Shown piece after piece: positions 17,272 through 25,433 of a DNA stretch of 64,000 nt. How positions within the stretch are numbered: position 1 is the stretch's first letter; every line of letters begins with the position of its first letter. A model generated the notes under the pieces. It did no database searches. It had not been told where the DNA came from and saw only the letters and a program-made list of their open reading frames with translations. This stretch comes from JANQGH01 sp039177555 (lineage in GTDB: Bacteria > Pseudomonadota > Alphaproteobacteria > DSM-16000 > Inquilinaceae). The translations under genes and the position numbers were made by a program. The stretch spans positions 143,354-207,353 of the forward strand of contig JBCDFV010000003.1 in assembly GCA_039177555.1 (NCBI GenBank), in the 5' to 3' direction.

Positions 17272-18540
17272 ATGACGACACGCACATGGGCACTGGCCGC
17301 GACGGTCGCGATGGCCGCGCTGGCCACCGGCACCGCGGGTGCGCAGGCCCAGGATTGCACGATCCCGCTGGGGGCCGTCTTTCCGCTGACCGGGTCCAAC
17401 GGCCCCATTGGCGAGCCGATCGCGGAGACGGCGCGCTGGGCGGTGGAGCAGATGAACGAGGCCGGCGGCGTGCAAGGCTGCGAGGTCGAGTATCTGCTGC
17501 GCGACACGCAAGGCCAGTCGGCCGTCGGCGTCGACGCCGCGCGCAACCTTGTCGACGTTCAGGGCGTGCCGGCCCTGCTGGGCGCCATCTCCAGCGGCGT
17601 CAGCCTGCCGATCCTGACCTCGGTGACGGCCCCGTCGGAGGTGGTGCAGGTATCCTGTTGCTCGTCATCGCCCAGCTTCACCGAACTGGCAGAATCCGGC
17701 GAAAGCGGCGGCTTCTTCTTCCGCACCCTGCCGACCAGCCGGGCGCAGGGCGTCGTGCTGGGCAACATTGCCAGCCAGAATTACGACGAGGTGTCGGTCA
17801 TCTACATCAACACCGACTATGGCGTGAACCTGGCACAGGAGTTCGAGCAGGCCTACGAGGCCTGGGGTGGCACCATTCTGGAATCGGTCGCCTACAACCA
17901 GGAACAGGCCAGCTATCGGCCGGAGGTGAACAGTGCGCTGGCCGCGGAGCCGGATGCGCTGGTGCTGATTGCGTTCCCGGTCGACGGGTCGACCATCCTG
18001 CGCGAGTGGATTTCGTTCGGCGGACCACAAGAGTTCGTGCTGTCGAACGCGCTGCGCTCCGACGACGTGCTTGAGGCGGTCGGCGCCCAGTTCCTGGACG
18101 GCGCGCTTGGTGTCGACAATGCCCAGGTTTCCGGCCCGTCGGTCGAAGCCTTCAATGCCGACTATCAGGCGGCCTTCGATGCCGACCCGAACAGGCCGGG
18201 TATCCACATCAACTATGATGCCGCCGCTGTCACCTTGCTGGCCATGGCGGCAGCACCAGAGGCGACCGGCCCGGCGATCCGCGATCACATCCGCGTCGTC
18301 ACCAACCCGGAGGGCGAAGAGGTCTATCCCGGTGTCGATGGCTTCAGCCGCGCGCTGGAGCTGATCGAGGCGGGCGAGCCGATCCGTTATGTCGGCGCCT
18401 CCGGCCCGATCAGTTTCGATGAGAACGGCGATGTTGCCGGGCCGGTTCTGATCTGGACCGTGACGGACGGCGCCCTGGCCGAGGATCGCGTCATAACGGT
18501 CGACGAAGTCAACGCGCTGTTCGGCGAGTTAGCTCAATAG
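17272..18540 (+). CDS. Periplasmic binding protein of the Liv/HAAT importer (Peripla_BP_6)
   Basis: A 422-residue exported receptor. Residues 1 to about 25 are a signal peptide (MTTRTWALAATVAMAALATG, then an AGAQAQ cleavage region), and the mature part begins near DCTIPLGAVFPLTG, as in leucine/amide-binding proteins. The segments QMNEAGGVQGCEVEYLLRD and VIYINTDYGVNLAQEF are standard for the family. AAAGGAG sits seven bases before the ATG at 17272; a TTG at 17224 is rejected. Ligand specificity cannot be read; the downstream maleate-isomerase-like and formamidase-like genes hint at an N-acyl or formylated dicarboxylic compound. A strong hairpin follows the gene. Confidence 0.92.
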   Translation: MTTRTWALAATVAMAALATGTAGAQAQDCTIPLGAVFPLTGSNGPIGEPIAETARWAVEQMNEAGGVQGCEVEYLLRDTQGQSAVGVDAARNLVDVQGVPALLGAISSGVSLPILTSVTAPSEVVQVSCCSSSPSFTELAESGESGGFFFRTLPTSRAQGVVLGNIASQNYDEVSVIYINTDYGVNLAQEFEQAYEAWGGTILESVAYNQEQASYRPEVNSALAAEPDALVLIAFPVDGSTILREWISFGGPQEFVLSNALRSDDVLEAVGAQFLDGALGVDNAQVSGPSVEAFNADYQAAFDADPNRPGIHINYDAAAVTLLAMAAAPEATGPAIRDHIRVVTNPEGEEVYPGVDGFSRALELIEAGEPIRYVGASGPISFDENGDVAGPVLIWTVTDGALAEDRVITVDEVNALFGELAQ

Positions 18541-18548
18541 CGTCCGCC

Positions 18549-18583
18549 GAGGCCCGGGAGCACAGAAGCGCCTCCCGGGCCTC
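18549..18583 (+). terminator. Twelve-base perfect hairpin after the binding-protein gene
   Basis: GAGGCCCGGGAG at 18549-18560 pairs perfectly with CTCCCGGGCCTC at 18572-18583 across an 11-base loop. No T-run follows, and the next gene starts only about 10 bases later. It is probably an mRNA 3'-stabilising or partial-termination hairpin that keeps binding-protein mRNA more abundant than the enzyme genes downstream, rather than a full terminator. Confidence 0.6.
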
Positions 18584-18593
18584 GACGTCCGTG

Positions 18594-19313
18594 ATGTCAG
18601 CGCCGGTCCGTTTGGGCTGCGTCGTGCCCGCCCACAATGTGATGGTGGAGCGGGACTTCACGGCCATGTGCCCGGACGGCGTGTCCGTTCACTTTGCACG
18701 GGCGGATATCGATTACGCCCTGCCGCTGCTCGGCCAGTTGGAGGGCATGATCGCTTCTGGCCCTGACGCCGCCCGCGTGCTTGCCAAGGCCGATGTCCGG
18801 GCGATCTGCTTTGCCTGTACCAGCGCCAGCTTTCTCCACGGGCCGGGTAGCGACGCGGCGGTTGCCGCGCGCATGAAAGAGGCCTCCGGCACCCCATGCG
18901 TCACCACGTCCACCGCTGTCCTGCGCGCGCTCGCCGCGATCGGCGCCAAATCGGTTGCGGTTGCCACGCCCTATGTCGACTGGGTGGTCGAGGCCGAGAC
19001 CGAGTTCCTGGAGGCTGCGGGGGTCCGTGTGGCCGCCATCAGCGGCATGAAACTTGAGCGCGCCGCCGATATCAACGCCGTGCCTCTAACGGCGGTCGCG
19101 GCGGCGGCTGAGGCCATCGACCGTCCGCACGCCGACGCCCTGTTCATCAGCTGTACCGATCTGGCCGCCATCGGCGCGATCGCCGAACTGGAGGCCCGCC
19201 TCGCCAGGCCGGTCATCACCAGCAATCAGGCCGGCTATTGGGCGCTGAGCCAGATGGCCGGAGCACCCCTGCCGGCCGGTTGGGGAGCCCTGATGTCGAC
19301 GAGTCTGGCATGA
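18594..19313 (+). CDS. Maleate isomerase / Asp-Glu racemase superfamily enzyme
   Basis: A 239-residue cytoplasmic enzyme related to maleate cis-trans isomerase and arylmalonate decarboxylase. The two conserved catalytic cysteines are Cys75 (CFACTSASF) and Cys187 (FISCTDLAA), each in its own half of the pseudo-symmetric fold, and the N-terminal VVPAHN loop (Asn15) matches the substrate-binding loop of maleate isomerases. Both Cys present favours an isomerase or racemase over decarboxylase. It is the sixth gene after the liv importer, coupled to the next hydrolase by an ATGA overlap. A plausible role is converting a maleate-like product of amide hydrolysis to fumarate, but this is inference. 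Confidence 0.78.
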   Translation: MSAPVRLGCVVPAHNVMVERDFTAMCPDGVSVHFARADIDYALPLLGQLEGMIASGPDAARVLAKADVRAICFACTSASFLHGPGSDAAVAARMKEASGTPCVTTSTAVLRALAAIGAKSVAVATPYVDWVVEAETEFLEAAGVRVAAISGMKLERAADINAVPLTAVAAAAEAIDRPHADALFISCTDLAAIGAIAELEARLARPVITSNQAGYWALSQMAGAPLPAGWGALMSTSLA

Positions 19314-20182
19314 CCCGCCTTTGCAAGGGCTATGACCAGGCCGGCCTGGACGCGCAGTTCGTCCTCTCCGGCGCCGACGATATCGATGCCCTGTTCGCGC
19401 GCCGGCAACAGGCCGCCGAAGCGGCGCGAAATCGGTACCGGTCGGCGCGCGGCTTGGCCTATGGCGGGCTACCTGGCGAGACGCTGGATGTCTATAGGCC
19501 CGAGGGTGCAGACGGCGCGCCGGTTCTGCTGTTCATTCATGGCGGGTTCTGGCGGTCGCTGGCCGCGGCCGACTTCGCCTTTGTCGCCGACGGGTTCGTG
19601 CCGGCCGATATCGTAACGGTCGTGATCGACTATCCGCTGATCCCTGAAACCGATCTCGCCGGCATCGTCGCCTCATGCGCTCGGGCGCTCGCCTGGGTGC
19701 GCGGGAGTATCGCCGACCATGGCGGCGATCCGGACACCATCCATATCGCCGGCAACTCCGCCGGTGGTCATCTGGTGGCCGAACTTGCGCACCCGGACCG
19801 CATGCGCGCCAGCGGGCTGCCGGCGGGGACGATCAAGAGCGTCTGCGCCATCAGCGGCCTGTTTGAGTTGGCGCCCGTACGCCTGTCGTTTCAGAACGAG
19901 ACGCTGGACCTGACACAAGCGGACGTCGAGCGCTTCAGCCCGCAGCGCCACGTCACGCCCGGGTTCCCGCCAACTCTGGTCACTGTCGGCGGCTTGGAGA
20001 CGCAGGAGTTTCTGGATCAGTCGGTCGACTATGCCGACAAGCTGCGCGCGCAGGGAAACCAGACCGACCTGCTGGTCGTGCCGGGCGCCAACCACATCAC
20101 CATCGTTCTCGACCATTTCGCCAGACCCGGCAGTGACCTGAATACTGCCGCACTGACGCTCATGGGTATCGCCGGGGCCTAG
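19310..20182 (+). CDS. Alpha/beta hydrolase, kynurenine formamidase-like
   Basis: A 290-residue serine hydrolase. The oxyanion-hole motif HGGFW is at 77-81, the nucleophile Ser150 lies in GNSAGGH, and the catalytic His lies in VPGANHITIV. Layout and length match the arylformamidase-like branch of the family, which cleaves N-formyl groups or esters. The ATG at 19310 overlaps the stop of the maleate isomerase-like gene. Together the pair recalls the last steps of nicotinate degradation, where a formylmaleamate deformylase and a maleate isomerase cooperate, but the intervening amidase is not visible here. Confidence 0.82.
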   Translation: MTRLCKGYDQAGLDAQFVLSGADDIDALFARRQQAAEAARNRYRSARGLAYGGLPGETLDVYRPEGADGAPVLLFIHGGFWRSLAAADFAFVADGFVPADIVTVVIDYPLIPETDLAGIVASCARALAWVRGSIADHGGDPDTIHIAGNSAGGHLVAELAHPDRMRASGLPAGTIKSVCAISGLFELAPVRLSFQNETLDLTQADVERFSPQRHVTPGFPPTLVTVGGLETQEFLDQSVDYADKLRAQGNQTDLLVVPGANHITIVLDHFARPGSDLNTAALTLMGIAGA

Positions 20183-20303
20183 ATCACTGTAGTTGGCGAC
20201 CGTTGGGGCACGAATCGCTTCGGGCCTGCCATGCAGCGACATGGCTTTTCGACATGCGTGGTGGCCCGCTATGGTGGCCCGCTTTCAATCCTTGAGGACG
20301 TTC

Positions 20304-21332
20304 ATGACCTACCTGCCCGCCGACGATCGTTATGAGAAAATGGCTTACCGCAGATGCGGCCGGTCGGGGCTGAGGCTGCCGGCGATCTCGCTGGGCCTGT
20401 GGCATAATTTCGGCCATGACGCGCCGTTCGAAACCATGCGCGCCATCTGCCAGACCGCGTTCGATCACGGCATCACCCATTTCGATCTGGCCAACAATTA
20501 TGGGCCGCCGCCGGGCTCGGCGGAGGAGGCGTTCGGCCAGATCCTGCGAACCGACTTCGCCGGCTATCGGGACGAGTTGATCATCTCGTCTAAGGCCGGC
20601 TACCTGATGTGGCCGGGGCCGTACGGCGAATGGGGCAGCCGCAAATATCTGATCGCGTCGTGTGACCAGAGCCTGGCGCGCACCGGGCTGGACTATTTCG
20701 ACATCTTCTATTCCCACCGCTTCGACCCGGACACGCCGCTTGAGGAAACCATGGGCGCGCTGGACCAGATCGTCCGATCCGGCAAGGCGCTTTACGCCGG
20801 CATCTCGTCCTATAATTCGGAACGGACGCGCGAGGCAGTCGCCATCCTGAAGGCTCTCGGCACGCCGTGCCTGATCCACCAGCCTAGCTACAACATGTTG
20901 AACCGTTGGCTCGAACGCGACGGTTTAAAGGACACGCTTCAGGAGCTCGGCATCGGCTCGATCGCGTTTACCCCCCTGGCCCAGGGCATGCTGACCAACA
21001 AATATCTGAAGGGCGTGCCCGCCGACAGCCGGGCGGCCCAGGACAAATCCCTGAACCCGGATCTTCTTTCGCCCCAGGCGATCGAAAACCTGTCCAAGCT
21101 GAACGAGATCGCCGCCGGCCGGGGTCAGTCGCTGGCCCAGATGGCCCTGGCCTGGGTCTTGCGCGACAACGGCATTACGACCGCCCTGATCGGCGCCTCG
21201 AAACCGTCGCAGGTCATCGACTGCGTCGGCGCCATCGACAATCTCGACTTCACCGCCGAGGAGCTGGCAGAGATCGACCGCTACGCGTCGGAGGAAAAGA
21301 TCAATCTCTGGGCGAAATCGTCGGAGTCGTAA
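20304..21332 (+). CDS. Aldo-keto reductase, YghZ-like (L-glyceraldehyde 3-phosphate reductase type)
   Basis: A 342-residue NADPH-dependent reductase with the TIM-barrel AKR fold. The catalytic tetrad is Asp61, Tyr66 (FDLANNYG), Lys97 (IISSKAGY) and His138 (FYSHRFDP). The MWPGPYGEWGSRKYL segment matches the AKR14/YghZ group, which reduces small aldehydes such as L-glyceraldehyde 3-phosphate and methylglyoxal. GAGGA lies six bases before the ATG at 20304, and a longer reading from 20193 is not supported. It follows the formamidase-like gene by about 120 bases and is convergent with the nitroreductase gene. Confidence 0.88.
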   Translation: MTYLPADDRYEKMAYRRCGRSGLRLPAISLGLWHNFGHDAPFETMRAICQTAFDHGITHFDLANNYGPPPGSAEEAFGQILRTDFAGYRDELIISSKAGYLMWPGPYGEWGSRKYLIASCDQSLARTGLDYFDIFYSHRFDPDTPLEETMGALDQIVRSGKALYAGISSYNSERTREAVAILKALGTPCLIHQPSYNMLNRWLERDGLKDTLQELGIGSIAFTPLAQGMLTNKYLKGVPADSRAAQDKSLNPDLLSPQAIENLSKLNEIAAGRGQSLAQMALAWVLRDNGITTALIGASKPSQVIDCVGAIDNLDFTAEELAEIDRYASEEKINLWAKSSES

Positions 21333-21349
21333 CCGGCGCCACGTCCCAG

Positions 21350-22039
21350 CTAGACGATCTTGCAGACCTCGTCGAAATCGAACCTGGGCAGACGCTGAAA
21401 GACGGCCGTCTCGTCGGCATAACCGAAGCTGCACAGGAAGTTCGTCTTCAGGCTGGTGCCGGCGAAAAAGACCGCGTCCACCTTGTCATGGTCGAAGCCC
21501 GATTTCGGGCCGACATCGAACCCCATGGCACGCGCCGCGATCATGAAATAGGCGCCTTGCAGGCTGGAATTCCTGAACGCCGTCTTTTCCGCAAGGGCCT
21601 GCTTGTCGCGAAACATCGGCGTCATGTCCTTATGCGGGTGCAGCCGCGGCAGCTCGGTCCAGAAGTCCGCATCGTAGGCGATGATCGCGGTAACCGGCGC
21701 GGCCAGAACCTTCGGCACGTTGCCGGGCTTCACGCATTCCGACAGCTTCTGCTTGGCTTCGGGTGACCTGACGAAGACAAAGCGCGCGGGGTTGCCGTTG
21801 GCGCTGGTCGGTCCCCACTTCACGACTTCGTAGAGCTCGCGGATTTCATCATCCGTCACCGGACGGTCCTGCCAGCCATAGTGGGACCGCGCGTCCCGGA
21901 ACAGCAGATCCAGGCCGTCATCGCCCAGCTTGGTCAGCCGATTGCGCATCGCGCGAATGGCCTCGTGCGCGGCCGCGCGCACATTATTGTCATTATCGCC
22001 GGTTGGCGCTGTGGAACTCACGTTCTTCTGGTCACTCAT
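21350..22039 (-). CDS. Nitroreductase family protein, RutE-like (malonic semialdehyde reductase type)
   Basis: A 229-residue FMN-dependent nitroreductase-fold protein. The segment LDLLFRDARSHYGWQDRPVTDDEIRELY and the WGPTSANGNPARF loop match RutE/HadB-RutE proteins, which reduce malonic semialdehyde to 3-hydroxypropionate. The family is about 196 residues long; here about 30 extra N-terminal residues, rich in Asn and Asp, precede the conserved part, so an internal ATG at 21949 is possible. No other rut genes are nearby. A link with the malonate genes about 6 kb away is possible but unproven. Confidence 0.8.
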   Translation of the reverse strand: MSDQKNVSSTAPTGDNDNNVRAAAHEAIRAMRNRLTKLGDDGLDLLFRDARSHYGWQDRPVTDDEIRELYEVVKWGPTSANGNPARFVFVRSPEAKQKLSECVKPGNVPKVLAAPVTAIIAYDADFWTELPRLHPHKDMTPMFRDKQALAEKTAFRNSSLQGAYFMIAARAMGFDVGPKSGFDHDKVDAVFFAGTSLKTNFLCSFGYADETAVFQRLPRFDFDEVCKIV

Positions 22040-22098
22040 CTCATTGCCATTCGGTTGCCGCTAAAGGGACTGCGCCAATTTTGTCCATTTATTCGCCA

Positions 22099-22127
22099 TT
22101 GAGCCATTTTTACCGATTTTTTATGGA
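22099..22127 (+). promoter_or_regulatory. Candidate sigma70-type promoter for the YCII gene
   Basis: TTGAGC at 22099-22104 and TATGGA at 22122-22127 are separated by 17 bases in an AT-rich divergent gap between the nitroreductase and YCII genes. The -10 is imperfect. The predicted start would leave a leader of about 60 bases before the YCII ATG. Confidence 0.35.
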
Positions 22128-22192
22128 TCTCTCAATAAATCTGAGCTTCAATCGGGGTGTGCTGTCGCATGGCAATGCAAGGGCGAACATCG

Positions 22193-22579
22193 ATGTCCAA
22201 GTGGGAAGACTACAGCAACCATGCCAGATCAAAAGGCGTGCTTGCCAAGCAACTGTTCATGGTGCGCTCAACCCCCGCCGTTCCCCTGGACCAATTGGCG
22301 GAACAGTTGCCGCCGCATCTGGCCTATCAAAAGACGCTGGAAGACGAAGGCACACTGGTGTTCGCGGGCCCGCTGTCCGATGCCGGCGGCCAGGAATGGT
22401 CCGGCGAGGGTTTGATCATCTATCGCGCCGACTCGATCGACGAGGCGCGGCGCGTGGCCGACGGCGATCCGATGCACGCCAATGGCCTGCGTACCTATGA
22501 ACTGCGTGCCTGGCTGTTGAACGAGGGGTCGCTAAACCTTTCGCTCTCGCTTTCCAGCCAAAAACTGACGTTCGACTAA
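22193..22579 (+). CDS. YCII-domain protein
   Basis: A 128-residue small protein with the YCII ferredoxin-like fold. Typical residues are the QLFMVRSTPA strand, the LAYQKTLEDEGTLVFAGPL stretch and a C-terminal DPMHANGL with the conserved Asp-Pro and His. YCII proteins are small lyases or isomerases in aromatic and halogenated compound degradation, or have no known role. The start is uncertain: ATG at 22193 is preferred, ATG at 22175 is possible. The last residues form an unusual Ser/Leu-rich tail (NLSLSLSSQ). It is convergent with the ring-cleavage dioxygenase gene. Confidence 0.72.
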   Translation: MSKWEDYSNHARSKGVLAKQLFMVRSTPAVPLDQLAEQLPPHLAYQKTLEDEGTLVFAGPLSDAGGQEWSGEGLIIYRADSIDEARRVADGDPMHANGLRTYELRAWLLNEGSLNLSLSLSSQKLTFD

Positions 22580-22627
22580 GCAAGCGAGCGAGAACAGCGA
22601 CAGACACCCACTCCGGCACACAAACGC

Positions 22628-23485
22628 CTAACCCTTCGGCGCCAGCATAAAGTCGTGCACGACCTTCAAATAGGGCGTCGGCAGGCCGTATCGCGCGGCC
22701 TCGTCGGCGTCATTGGTGGGCATATAATCCGCGACCAGGCTCTCGCGAACGCCAAACACCGCGTCCTCGTCGACATAGCGATCCGTGCTGTCGAACAGTT
22801 CGGTGATCAGTTCGCGATAGCCATCCTTGGAAATGCGAAAATGGACATGCGCCGGGCGCCAGGGATGGCGTCCGGTGGCGCGCAGCAGGTCGCCGACCGG
22901 CCCGTCATCCGGCACGGTGTAGGGCTTGGCCCGCACCGTCGTGAAGCGGTAGGTGCCCTGGTCGTCCGTGATCATGCGGCAGCGCAGATTGTAGCCGTCG
23001 CGATCGGCTTCCTGGACGTCATAAAGGCCGTTGTCGGCATTCTGCCAGATGTCCAGGACGGCGCCCGGCAACGGCGTTCCCTCCGGCGCACGGACGACTC
23101 CCTCGACCAGCACCGGCTGGCCGGGCTGACCTTGGATCATGTCGCCGCCGACAGGCAGTTCGGGCGGATCGGTGACATAGAACGGCCCCAGTACGCTGCT
23201 TTCCGAGGCGTTGTTGGTGCTGTTCACCAGATCAACGGTCGAGGACACGCCTAGCACGTCCGACAGCAGAATGAACTCCTGGCGGGTATCGTCCGAGATC
23301 TGGCCGGCGCGCCACAGAAAGGTGACTGCGTATTCCCATTCCTGATGGGTCAGCTTTGCTTCTTGGACGATCTGGTGCAAATGGCGGACAAGCACCGAAA
23401 GGATCTCTTTATGCCTCTCATCGGCGCAGTCTTCGATGGTCTTGGTGACCACCTCGGTGATGGTGTCGAGCGAGACGGAGCGCAT
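22628..23485 (-). CDS. Intradiol ring-cleavage dioxygenase (hydroxyquinol/catechol 1,2-dioxygenase family)
   Basis: A 285-residue non-haem Fe(III) dioxygenase that splits an ortho-diol ring between its hydroxyls. An N-terminal helical dimerisation domain spans about 20-95, followed by the catalytic beta-sandwich. All four iron ligands are present: Tyr155 (GLYDV), Tyr189 (KPYTVP), and His213 and His215 (PAHVHF). The SSVLGPFY and DDGPVGDLL segments are closer to hydroxyquinol than to classical catechol enzymes. GGGAGGT precedes the ATG. It is the last gene of a leftward unit with a TRAP importer and a fumarylacetoacetase-family enzyme, a setting that suggests uptake and breakdown of an aromatic acid. 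Confidence 0.9.
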   Translation of the reverse strand: MRSVSLDTITEVVTKTIEDCADERHKEILSVLVRHLHQIVQEAKLTHQEWEYAVTFLWRAGQISDDTRQEFILLSDVLGVSSTVDLVNSTNNASESSVLGPFYVTDPPELPVGGDMIQGQPGQPVLVEGVVRAPEGTPLPGAVLDIWQNADNGLYDVQEADRDGYNLRCRMITDDQGTYRFTTVRAKPYTVPDDGPVGDLLRATGRHPWRPAHVHFRISKDGYRELITELFDSTDRYVDEDAVFGVRESLVADYMPTNDADEAARYGLPTPYLKVVHDFMLAPKG

Positions 23486-23497
23486 CGCGATACCTCC

Positions 23498-24817
23498 CTA
23501 GCGGACAAGAACCAGGCTGATCTGCGGAAAGGCGATGACCAGGATCAGCACCAACAACATGACGGCGGCAAACGGCAGGGCGCCGAGAAACACGTCCGCC
23601 AGGCTGATCGACGGGTCGTCGATCGTGCTTTTGATCACGAAGCAGGAGAGCCCAAGGGGCGGGGTCAAGAGCCCGATCTCCGCACCGATCACGGTCACGA
23701 TGCCGAACCAGACCAGGTCGGCGCCAAACGCCTCGACCGCCGTCAAGAACAGCGGCACCACGACCAGAATGATCGAGGCGGTATCGAGGATCGTACCGAG
23801 CACGATCAGCAGCAGCACATAGATCGCCATCATCATGGCCAGGTTCAGATCCATGCTTTGCATCCACTCGCCGAACAGGGTCGGCAGGCCGGCGATGCCC
23901 AGCATGCGGCTGTAGGTCGACGCCGCGATGATCAAGAACAGGATCGTCGCGGTGATGTGCCCGGTCTCGACCAGCGCCTCCCAGACGCTGCGCAGTGTTA
24001 GTCGCCGCCGCGCCGCGGCGATCACGATGGCCATCAGGCCGCCGGCCGCGCCAGCCTCGGTCGGCGTGAACATGCCGCCATAGATGCCGCCCAGCACCAC
24101 CAGGATCAGCAAAACCACCGGCATCAGCTTGACCATGATCTCGCGAAAGCTGATCAGCGGTTCGGTACGCTCAGCCCCCTCGCCATAGCGCCCACCGACA
24201 AAGCGCGGCGCCAGCCAGGCCATGATCAGGATGGCAAAGCCGAACACGGTCGCCAGCAGCAGCCCGGGCACCACGCCAGCCAGGAACATGGCGCCGATCG
24301 ACTGTTCGGCGACGACGGCGTAGATGATCAGCATCACGCTGGGCGGGATCAGCATGCCCAAGACGGACGAGCCGGCGACGACGCCGACCGCGAAACGCTT
24401 GCCATAGTGAAAGCGCCGCATTTCCGGCACGGAAACCCTGGTGAAGACCGAGGCCGAGGCGATCGACGAGCCGGTGACGGAGGCGAAGATGGCGTTGGCC
24501 GCGACGGTGGCGATGCCCAGCCCGCCCCGGATCGCCCGGAAGATCTGGTTGGCGACCTCGTAGACGTCCCGGCCCAACCCGGCCTTGGAGACGATCAGCC
24601 CCATCATGGTGAACAGGGGCACGGTCGCGAAGTTGTAGTCCGAGACGGTGTCCTTGACGGAGATGGTCAGCAAATTGATGGCGATGTCGATGTTGCCGCG
24701 CATCAGCCAGACGCTGACGAACGACACCAGCGCCAGCACGACCGGGATGTAGAGCCCGGCATAGATCAAGAGAACGATGACGCCGAGCGAGATCAGGCCG
24801 AGTTCCAAAGGGCCCAT
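23498..24817 (-). CDS. dctM: TRAP transporter large permease (DctM family)
   Basis: A 439-residue inner-membrane subunit with about 12 hydrophobic segments that carries the transport path of a sodium-driven TRAP importer. Family signs include GSSVLGMLIPPSVMLIIYAVV and FTPTEAGAAGGLMAIVIA, together with the late GAEIGLLTPPLGLSCFVI. The ATG at 24817 overlaps the dctQ stop, so the two are translated together; the one-codon longer TTG start at 24820 is unlikely. It lies between dctQ and the dioxygenase gene. Confidence 0.93.
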   Translation of the reverse strand: MGPLELGLISLGVIVLLIYAGLYIPVVLALVSFVSVWLMRGNIDIAINLLTISVKDTVSDYNFATVPLFTMMGLIVSKAGLGRDVYEVANQIFRAIRGGLGIATVAANAIFASVTGSSIASASVFTRVSVPEMRRFHYGKRFAVGVVAGSSVLGMLIPPSVMLIIYAVVAEQSIGAMFLAGVVPGLLLATVFGFAILIMAWLAPRFVGGRYGEGAERTEPLISFREIMVKLMPVVLLILVVLGGIYGGMFTPTEAGAAGGLMAIVIAAARRRLTLRSVWEALVETGHITATILFLIIAASTYSRMLGIAGLPTLFGEWMQSMDLNLAMMMAIYVLLLIVLGTILDTASIILVVVPLFLTAVEAFGADLVWFGIVTVIGAEIGLLTPPLGLSCFVIKSTIDDPSISLADVFLGALPFAAVMLLVLILVIAFPQISLVLVR

Positions 24818-25407
24818 CAATCGGCCTCGAACCCTGCGGCGACGGCCCTGCGCGCCGGCCCGCCCGGCTTACCGGTGATCAACAGCCAGGCGGACAGCAG
24901 GAACTTCGCCAGGCACACCGTCGTGCCCATGACCACGATCATCCGGACCGGCCATTCGGGCACGACGAACAGGCCCTGGTTGCCGAAATACTCGCCCCGC
25001 TCGATCGCGTGGACCATGGTCGACCAGGCGCCGATCAGGATCAGCGCCATCAGCGCGGCACCGGCGAGATCGAAGCAGATGCGCATCACCCGCTCCACGT
25101 TCGGATGGCGCCGCGACAGGATCGTCAGCAAGCCGTCCGACCGGGTCAGCCGCCCCAACCGGATCGTGTCGCCGAGCTGTAGGAAGACGATGGCGACCAG
25201 CGACAGTTCGACCAGTTCGGCGACACCGGTGAACGGTTCATTGAAAAGGGTGCGACCGAACGAATCGGTGTTGATGATGACCAACAGCACCAGGATCCAG
25301 ATGGACCCGATGGCGTTCATGCCGGCGAGAAGCCGGTTCAAAGCGCCGTCGAGCCGACCGGACATCGAAGCCTCGGCCGGCCCTTCGCTGCGCATGTCAG
25401 ACGGCAT
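24817..25407 (-). CDS. dctQ: TRAP transporter small permease (DctQ family)
   Basis: A 196-residue inner-membrane protein with four predicted helices, beginning near IGSIWILVLLVIINTDSF. The conserved central region is GVAELVELSLVAIVFLQLGD, followed by the third helix and a C-terminal helix near VRMIVVMGTTVCLAK. It bridges the binding protein and DctM. ATG at 25407 is used; an ATG at 25395 is an alternative. Downstream overlap with dctM is one base. Confidence 0.88.
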   Translation of the reverse strand: MPSDMRSEGPAEASMSGRLDGALNRLLAGMNAIGSIWILVLLVIINTDSFGRTLFNEPFTGVAELVELSLVAIVFLQLGDTIRLGRLTRSDGLLTILSRRHPNVERVMRICFDLAGAALMALILIGAWSTMVHAIERGEYFGNQGLFVVPEWPVRMIVVMGTTVCLAKFLLSAWLLITGKPGGPARRAVAAGFEAD

Positions 25408-25433
25408 CTTGCGCTCGTGCCGTCAGCCCTGGT

